In this document: in pieces, positions 5,992 through 10,658 of the stretch
How positions within the stretch are numbered: position 1 is the stretch's first letter
How the letters are laid out: the number at the start of each line of letters is the position of its first letter
Assembly: GCA_012510305.1 (NCBI GenBank)
Contig: JAAZIE010000412.1
Span: 1 to 10,658, forward strand
Source of the DNA: Bacillota bacterium
GTDB taxonomy: Bacteria > Bacillota > Dethiobacteria > DTU022
Direction: 5' to 3'
DNA: 10,658 nt
Notes under the pieces: generated by a model
What the model was told of the DNA's origin: nothing
What the model saw: the letters and a program-made list of their open reading frames with translations, nothing else
Databases searched by the model: none
Position numbers and translations under genes: made by a program

Positions 5992-7170
5992 CTAAAGGAC
6001 AAGCTTGGCCAGCTCATCCCGGCCGGAAATGAACAGCTTTTCGTAAATCTCCAGCATGATGTTCTTGAGCCTTCCCACTGAAATACCATAATGTTCGGCG
6101 ATTTTTGCATAAGGGGTCCGGCGCGCCACAAGTGAGGCGATATGGTATTCCCGCAGGGACAGGATTAGCGTGATGTTATCCTTTGTGAATTGGTTATGGA
6201 AGGTGGTCCAGTGTTTCCAGGTGCGCTCCCACTGTTCAATGACCGCCTCGTAATAGCGGGGAAACTCCTGCTCCAGGCATCGCTCCACGAGGCCGCCGAG
6301 GGCGGTGACGTTCTCCGCAAAAGGCGTGATCAAGCCGTGGGGCAGGGCCAGCCGCATGGTCGCCAGCAGCCGCCGTTTGGCTTCGCCCTCCCGCTCCAGC
6401 GCGTGGCAGGCGACGGCACAGGTTAGCCGCAGGTAGATATCGGTAGTGGTAATGCCCCCTTCGGGAGAGCTTAACGCCAGCGCGGTCAGGGCTACGGCCA
6501 GCGCGGCCTCAAACTGCCCCATACCATGGAAATATTTCGCCCGAAGGTAAAGAGCGTTGGGCTTTGACCGGGGTGGCAGGGCGTCCAGATCCCCGGTCTT
6601 GAGCCATGCAGGCGCCATCTTCGGGGCGATTACGCTCACTGCGGCGGTTGCAAGAGAAAGCTCCGCAAATGCGCCGATTTCACTGCCTTTGTTGGCTTCA
6701 ATGCATTTCATGAGATAGCTTTCTATCTCTGTATAGGTGCGGTAGTCGCCCCTACTGATCGCCGCCGCAATGGCCAACGGGCAGGTTCGCAGCCTGGCGG
6801 CGTCGTCCCCCCCGGTCTCTTGATAACAGCACATCACCTGCTCAAAGTCACCCCGCAGATAGGCCAGTTCCGCTTCATAGATTCGCCGCAGCCTTTTTTC
6901 GCTCAGGGTATCCAGAATCAAATCGGGGTTGCCCGCCGGCATGGGGATGGTGGTAGAAGCAATCACATGGGCCAGATCAGACGACAGCAATCGCCCCGGT
7001 AAACGTTTCTCTTTGCGCGGATCGGCAGGTTTTTTTGCATCAGAGGGGATCACCCAGGTTCTTCCATATCTCTTGGCGCAGGGAATGCGGTTGTCCGCCA
7101 GCAGCCGCTGCACCTGCCTCAAAGAAGTACCCCACTTTTTCGAAGCCTCCACGGTAGATATATATTCCAT
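5992..7170 (-). CDS. Two-headed transcription regulator: N-terminal excisionase-like HTH and C-terminal LuxR-type HTH
   Basis: A 392-residue cytoplasmic protein. Residues 1-52 (MEYISTVEASKKWGTS, QVQRLLADNRIP, YGRTWVIPSDAKKPADPR) form the small winged HTH seen in many clostridial regulators and phage excisionases. The middle (about 85-330) is helical and Ala/Leu-rich with AELAYLRGDFEQ and ALYLRAKYFHGMGQFEAAL units, suggesting TPR-like repeats as in MalT-type LuxR proteins. The last 56 residues (LSLREYHIASLVARR, YAKIAEHYGISVGRLKNIM, EIYEKL) form a LuxR-type HTH. No receiver or nucleotide-binding domain is visible. ATG 7170 is preferred: the frame is open to an ATG at 7248, but a strong promoter (7204-7232) lies between them, and AAGGGG sits 9 bases before 7170. 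The regulator is divergent from the large surface-protein gene, which it may control. Ligand and targets are unknown. Confidence 0.82.
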   Translation of the reverse strand: MEYISTVEASKKWGTSLRQVQRLLADNRIPCAKRYGRTWVIPSDAKKPADPRKEKRLPGRLLSSDLAHVIASTTIPMPAGNPDLILDTLSEKRLRRIYEAELAYLRGDFEQVMCCYQETGGDDAARLRTCPLAIAAAISRGDYRTYTEIESYLMKCIEANKGSEIGAFAELSLATAAVSVIAPKMAPAWLKTGDLDALPPRSKPNALYLRAKYFHGMGQFEAALAVALTALALSSPEGGITTTDIYLRLTCAVACHALEREGEAKRRLLATMRLALPHGLITPFAENVTALGGLVERCLEQEFPRYYEAVIEQWERTWKHWTTFHNQFTKDNITLILSLREYHIASLVARRTPYAKIAEHYGISVGRLKNIMLEIYEKLFISGRDELAKLVL

Positions 7171-7203
7171 CCGGGCCCGCCCCTTTTGGTAAATGTTAAC
7201 TAA

Positions 7204-7232
7204 ATTATAGTCGTTCAAGCGAGATGCTTCAA
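7204..7232 (-). promoter_or_regulatory. Sigma-A-like promoter of the HTH regulator
   Basis: Minus strand: TTGAAG (7232-7227, 4/6 to the -35 consensus), a spacer of exactly 17 bases, and TATAAT (7209-7204, 6/6). The expected transcript start near 7197 leaves a leader of about 27 bases before ATG 7170. This rules out translation from the upstream in-frame ATG at 7248. AAGC/GCTT half-sites in the spacer could bind a regulator, but they are short. Confidence 0.7.
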
Positions 7233-7262
7233 CTATAAATTTTAACAACTTACCGCATTTGC

Positions 7263-7405
7263 CCGGTAAACCGTGCCGTCTGAATCACCCGGTAATTGTT
7301 CCGGCAAAATCATACAGGGCCGGCAAAAAGACAATCTTTTCGGCCGGGGAAGCCTTTTTCAAGGGACCGTCCCGGACAACAACTGTTCGTTTAAACGACC
7401 GGTAA
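7263..7405 (+). repeat. Three copies of CCGGTAA in the divergent region
   Basis: Identical heptamers occur at 7263-7269, 7289-7295 and 7399-7405, all in the same orientation. The first two are 26 bases apart, the third 110 bases further on. The second is followed by AATTGTTCCGG, giving CCGG on both sides. They could be regulator half-sites, or chance in CCGG-rich DNA. Confidence 0.3.
7388..7397. repeat. Perfect 10-bp palindrome CGTTTAAACG
   Basis: CGTTTAAACG is a perfect two-fold symmetric site, immediately left of the third CCGGTAA motif. It is a possible operator for a dimeric HTH protein. Function is not shown. Confidence 0.35.
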
Positions 7406-7534
7406 GAAAGCGGCCCCAACACCTGTTTTTAGGGTTGCAGGGGCAGAAATCATCTCCATAAGGACCAAATACTGCTTTTTAATGAAGCAGGTGCCGCCTG
7501 GAGTATCGCAGAGCTAAAAAAAAGCGGCTGATCA

Positions 7535-7562
7535 AGTGACTTTTTAGCGGTTAAAAGTCACT
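7535..7562. repeat. Perfect inverted repeat AGTGACTTTT-n8-AAAAGTCACT
   Basis: Arms at 7535-7544 and 7553-7562 are perfect reverse complements over 10 bases around an 8-base centre. There is no T-run after it on the plus strand, so it does not look like a terminator for rightward transcription. It ends 22 bases before the likely -10 of the surface-protein gene, overlapping where the -35 should be. It looks more like an operator or activator site, possibly replacing a weak -35. Confidence 0.6.
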
Positions 7563-7584
7563 CCCCATGCGGCGGACTTTGCCT

Positions 7585-7590
7585 TATTAT
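7585..7590 (+). promoter_or_regulatory. Probable -10 element of the surface-protein gene
   Basis: TATTAT matches the -10 consensus at 5/6 and lies 27 bases before ATG 7618. No acceptable -35 is found at 16-18 bases upstream (TCCCCA at 17). The promoter may therefore depend on an activator, perhaps bound at the adjacent inverted repeat, or on an alternative sigma factor. Confidence 0.35.
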
Positions 7591-7617
7591 AGAAGCAAAA
7601 TAAGGGGGGAGGCAAAC

Positions 7618-10600
7618 ATGAATATGCGCAGTCAGGGCAGGCAGAAGAGATGTGTGGCCGTTGCAATATGTTTGCTGCTGCTGCTGTCGGTCGCTCTGGC
7701 TACAGCACTGACCAGCGACAGTGTATTGGCGGCGGCGGGACGGGACAGCGCCTGGGTCGGCGACTGGTCGACCATCGGCAGCAGCAGCTTTGATCAGGGG
7801 TGGTTCACGTCGGCTACCGGTATCGCCGTGGATAACAGCAATAATGATGCTACTCGCGGCACCATCTATGTGGCGGACCCCAATGGTCACTATCTCCGGG
7901 TCCGGGCGCCGGGAGCCACCAGCTGGGGTTATCTGTGTATCTTGAATGACTTTCGACCCACCGACCATCCCTGGGATGTGGCCGTAGACAAGGAGGGCAA
8001 TCTTTACGTGGTGAATGGCGTGGGGTATGGCCTCACGGAGATGGTCTGGAAATACAAGCCCTCTACCAAAGAGTGGACGGATCTGACCCACGGCTATACT
8101 TTTTACTACCCCCGGGGTATTGCCGTCGACAACAGCGGCAGCGTCTACGTAGCCAACACCACTATTCCGGGTGATTATTCTTCCTACAGCGCCGTGGTGA
8201 AGCTGTCACCGAACAGCAGCTCCTGGGAGGTGCTCGGCGACTACGAGAACCATGGTTTCCTTTTTCCCACCGGTATCGCGGCGGATGGCGACGGTAATCT
8301 CTATGTGACACATCATACCAGCGGCTGGGACTGTCTGAGCATGCGTGCGGCCGGCGGTACCTCCTGGACACCAATTATCTATTCCAACCCGGGCATCGAG
8401 TTCCGCGGCGTAACTGCAGACCGCTTCGGCAATATCTACTGGGTGGCGGGAAACGCCCTTCGGATGATCGAAAAGGACAGCAACGATAAAGTTACGATCA
8501 AACAGACACCTGACGGATACTTCAACATACCTTGCGGGATTGCCACCGATATTGATGGCGGCGTCTATCTGACCGACAACGACCTTACACTGATCATGGC
8601 CCATGACGGCTGGGTCAAAAAACTGGCCTGGGTGACCCAGCCCGGAGGCGGAGCTGCGGGCGAGAGCCTCTCCCCGCAGCCGGCGGTGTACCTGGCGGGG
8701 GCCGGAGGACAGATCATAACAGGTATAAGCGGCATTGAAGTAACCGCTACCCTGAACAACGCCAACGGCGCAGTTTTGAGTTCGAGCACCGCCACCATGG
8801 TCAATGGCGTGGCCACTTTCTCCAACCTCAGCGTTGATCGACCGGGCACCTATACCCTGAGCTGCACCTGCAGCCTGCAAAGCGAAACGATAACCGTGGT
8901 CGATGCAGATGGCACTGTCTATATGAAGCCGACAGCCGCCATATCCAGTGCCGGCAGCTCTCCGTTCACCGTTACAGCGCCGCCGCCGGCGGCGGCGCCC
9001 ACGGCATCGCCGGCGTCAGGCACCCGGGTGGCCCGGGGATGGGCGATCACCCTTGCCAGCGCCACGCCGGGAGCGACGATCCGCTATACCACCGACGGCA
9101 GCAACCCCGGCCCCGGCAGTCCGGGAGGCGCCGGCGGTACCGAGGTAACGGTGACTGGCGAGCTCGGCGGCGCCTTTACGATCAAGGCCTATGCCTCCGC
9201 TGAAGGGTGGTCGGACAGCCCCATTTCCACCTTCACATACAGCATCTATTCCGCCGACAACTACACGGTCACCTTTATAGACGGCGGCGTCCTCTACACC
9301 ACCCGCATCGTGCCTGCGGGCACCGCTGTCGGCAGCGCAACCTGGCCGGCACCCTCCAAAACCGGCTACACCTTCAACGGCTGGTACACCGCCGTTGCAG
9401 GAGGTACTGAATTTACCGCCGGCACAATTGTGGAGGCCGATACCACTGTCTACGCCAGGTATCTCCCCATTTCCTACAATCTGAGTTACCAGTTGAATGG
9501 CGGCACTGTCAGCCCGGCCAACCCGTTAAATTACAGCATAGAGAGCGACGACTTTACCCTGAACAACCCCACCCGGGTGCATTATGAATTTGCCGGCTGG
9601 TCGGGCCCGGGAATACCCGAAGGCGAGAAATCCTTCAGCGTGACCATACCGCAGGGCTCGGTCGGCGACCGGTCATTCACCGCCCACTGGGAACCGGTCA
9701 GCTACAGCATCAGCTACGACCTGGCCGGCGGCGCTGCCGACCCGGCCAACCCGGAAAGCTACACCGTGGAGACGGCGAGCTTCACCCTGCAGAACCCCAC
9801 CCGCTCCGGTTACACCTTTGCCGGCTGGTCCGGCACGGGAATACCGGAAGGCGAGCAGCCCTCAAGCGTGACCATAACCAAGGGATCCTCGGGCGCCAGG
9901 ACCTACACCGCCCACTGGACCGCCATTAACTACAGCATTGACTACAACCTGAACGGCGGCAGCGCCGCCAACCCGAACACCTACACCGTGGAAAGTTCCG
10001 AGATCACCCTGAACAACCCCACCCGGGCGCATTACGACTTTACCGGCTGGACGGGCACCGATCTTGGGGATGACCCCTCGCCGAACGTAACCATAGCGCA
10101 GGGTTCGGCCGGCAACCGGTCGTACACCGCCCACTGGGAGCCGGTCAGCTACAGCATAGATTATTACCTCAAGGGCGGCGCCGTGGACCCGCCCAACCCG
10201 GAAAGCTACACCGTAGAGACCGAGGAGATCACCCTGCAGAACCCCACCCGCCCCGGTTACACCTTTGCCGGCTGGTCGGGCACGGGAATACCGGAAGGCG
10301 AACAGCACTCAAGCGTGACCATCGCCCGGGGATCCTCGGGCGCCAGGGCCTACACCGCCCACTGGACCGCCATTAACTACAGTATTAGCTACGAGCTGGC
10401 CGGCGGCAGCGCCGCCAACCCCGAAAGCTACACCGTGGAAAGCGACGAGATCACCCTAAACGATCCCACCCGGGCGCATTACGACTTTACCGGCTGGACG
10501 GGCACGGGTATTGAGGGCGACCCCTCGCCGAGCGTAACCATAGCGCAGGGCTCGCTGGGCGATCGTTCGTACACCGCCCACTGGGAACCGGTCAGTTACA

Positions 10601-10658
10601 GCATAGATTATGACCTCAAGGGCGGCGCCGTGGACCCGGCCAACCCGGAAAGCTACAC
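7618..10658 (+). CDS. Large secreted repeat protein: NHL-like propeller, Ig-like, chitobiase-C-like and InlB-type repeats (C-terminus beyond window)
   Basis: An open frame of 1013 codons continues past the window. It starts at ATG 7618, 5 bases after GGGGGGAGG. Residues 1-40 are a signal peptide: basic start, VAVAICLLLLLSVALATAL core, cleavage near VLAAA. Residues about 50-340 hold six blades of an NHL-like beta-propeller, each with G/D-[IV]-[AT]-x-D and -[LIV]-Y-[VLW] (GIAVD at 68, DVAVD at 120, GIAVD at 167, GIAAD at 219, GVTAD at 264, GIATD at 307). An Ig-like segment (about 339-430) and a Pro/Ala linker follow. A chitobiase C-terminal-like domain (about 461-543: ATIRYTTDGSNP, FTIKAYA) and one classical InlB B-repeat (GYTFNGWYT; 9262-9468) come next, then a tandem array from 9472. 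It is probably an extracellular adhesin or cell-wall protein. The anchor, such as SLH domains or a sortase motif, would lie outside the window. No catalytic domain is seen. Confidence 0.88.
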   Translation, partial: MNMRSQGRQKRCVAVAICLLLLLSVALATALTSDSVLAAAGRDSAWVGDWSTIGSSSFDQGWFTSATGIAVDNSNNDATRGTIYVADPNGHYLRVRAPGATSWGYLCILNDFRPTDHPWDVAVDKEGNLYVVNGVGYGLTEMVWKYKPSTKEWTDLTHGYTFYYPRGIAVDNSGSVYVANTTIPGDYSSYSAVVKLSPNSSSWEVLGDYENHGFLFPTGIAADGDGNLYVTHHTSGWDCLSMRAAGGTSWTPIIYSNPGIEFRGVTADRFGNIYWVAGNALRMIEKDSNDKVTIKQTPDGYFNIPCGIATDIDGGVYLTDNDLTLIMAHDGWVKKLAWVTQPGGGAAGESLSPQPAVYLAGAGGQIITGISGIEVTATLNNANGAVLSSSTATMVNGVATFSNLSVDRPGTYTLSCTCSLQSETITVVDADGTVYMKPTAAISSAGSSPFTVTAPPPAAAPTASPASGTRVARGWAITLASATPGATIRYTTDGSNPGPGSPGGAGGTEVTVTGELGGAFTIKAYASAEGWSDSPISTFTYSIYSADNYTVTFIDGGVLYTTRIVPAGTAVGSATWPAPSKTGYTFNGWYTAVAGGTEFTAGTIVEADTTVYARYLPISYNLSYQLNGGTVSPANPLNYSIESDDFTLNNPTRVHYEFAGWSGPGIPEGEKSFSVTIPQGSVGDRSFTAHWEPVSYSISYDLAGGAADPANPESYTVETASFTLQNPTRSGYTFAGWSGTGIPEGEQPSSVTITKGSSGARTYTAHWTAINYSIDYNLNGGSAANPNTYTVESSEITLNNPTRAHYDFTGWTGTDLGDDPSPNVTIAQGSAGNRSYTAHWEPVSYSIDYYLKGGAVDPPNPESYTVETEEITLQNPTRPGYTFAGWSGTGIPEGEQHSSVTIARGSSGARAYTAHWTAINYSISYELAGGSAANPESYTVESDEITLNDPTRAHYDFTGWTGTGIEGDPSPSVTIAQGSLGDRSYTAHWEPVSYSIDYDLKGGAVDPANPESY
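9472..10658 (+). repeat. In-frame tandem array of 73/76-residue InlB-like repeats with 447-bp higher-order period
   Basis: Units begin at 9472 (76 aa), 9700 (76), 9928 (73), 10147 (76), 10375 (73) and 10594 (cut by the window end). Each has YSIxYxLxGG, the core [TI]TLxNPTR, then Y-x-F-x-GW-[ST]-G, and ends xYTAHW. Two types alternate. Type A (9700, 10147) has GYTFAGWSG, GIPEGEQ and ends TAHWTAI. Type B (9928, 10375) has AHYDFTGWTG, is three residues shorter and ends TAHWEPV. A+B pairs span exactly 447 bp twice (9700-10146 and 10147-10593). The first unit mixes both types. Confidence 0.9.

Larger units (their letters stand above)
7171..7617. other. 447-bp divergent intergenic region
   Basis: No supportable gene lies between the regulator and the surface-protein gene. 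The only open frames (for example 7273-7461 plus) have no ribosome binding site and no recognisable product. The region holds the regulator promoter, three CCGGTAA motifs, a CGTTTAAACG palindrome (7388-7397), a small CTGCTT/AAGCAG hairpin (7472-7490), an A8 run (7516-7523) and a perfect 10-bp inverted repeat (7535-7562). It ends with a likely -10 (TATTAT, 7585-7590) and a strong GGGGGGAGG ribosome binding site (7604-7612) for the surface protein. I compared the leader by eye with c-di-GMP riboswitch cores and found no match. Confidence 0.6.

Noticed and set aside
7320..7365. Hairpin with AAAAG/CTTTT and GGCC arms in the divergent region
   Set aside because: The arms need a large internal loop and the local CCGG richness makes such pairings common. 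Not strong enough to call a terminator or riboswitch.
7400..7600. Possible c-di-GMP or other riboswitch before the surface-protein gene
   Set aside because: No conserved core of a riboswitch class known to me could be matched by eye. A covariance-model search of 7400-7617 would decide.
7558..8880. Minus-strand frames of 177 and 224 codons opposite the surface protein
   Set aside because: They lie antisense to the signal peptide and propeller frame, show no recognisable domain, and arise from its regular codon pattern.
9862..10308. 148-codon minus-strand frame with internal repetition
   Set aside because: Its repetition mirrors the A/B repeats on the plus strand. It is the antisense shadow of the array.
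9472..10658. Tandem repeats as a CRISPR array or mobile element
   Set aside because: The repeats are 219-228 bp, in frame, without spacers, and encode a regular protein repeat. They are coding repeats.

Overview
The window reads like the chromosome of a GC-rich, anaerobic, Clostridia-like Firmicute. The clues are AGGAGG-type ribosome binding sites with frequent GTG and TTG starts, a Moorella-like flavodiiron protein/rubredoxin pair, and a Listeria-Bacteroides-type repeat surface protein. No ribosomal or other taxonomic marker is present, so this placement is inference.

Left part (1-1656, minus strand): the N-terminal 552 codons of a UvrD/PcrA-type superfamily 1 DNA helicase whose end lies outside the window. 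A 164-bp divergent gap with a good sigma-A-like promoter separates it from a rightward three-gene operon (1821-3724). That operon holds two DUF1538 membrane proteins, which resemble each other and overlap by four bases, followed by a small PII-family protein. The layout is analogous to an AmtB/GlnK pair and suggests a membrane transporter or channel gated by a PII-like sensor. Its substrate is unknown, and this is the least understood system in the window.

Middle (3809-5835, minus strand): a compact oxygen-defence operon. It runs Fe/Mn superoxide dismutase, then A-type flavodiiron protein (FprA), then rubredoxin, and starts from an extended -10 promoter. The dismutase removes superoxide, the flavodiiron protein reduces O2 (or NO), and the rubredoxin is the likely electron donor. 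A hairpin at 3752-3776 separates this operon from the convergent PII operon.

Right part: a leftward regulator (5992-7170) with an excisionase-like HTH at its N-terminus and a LuxR-type HTH at its C-terminus. Across a 447-bp regulatory region it is divergent from a large secreted protein (7618 to beyond the window end). That protein has a signal peptide, a six-bladed NHL-like propeller, an Ig-like segment, a chitobiase-C-like domain, one InlB-type B-repeat, and then a tandem array of 73/76-residue repeats. The array has a higher-order two-repeat period of exactly 447 bp. The divergent layout makes the regulator a candidate controller of the surface protein. The intergenic region carries a perfect 10-bp inverted repeat, three CCGGTAA motifs and a 10-bp palindrome.

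I saw no tRNA, rRNA, CRISPR array, insertion sequence or phage gene.
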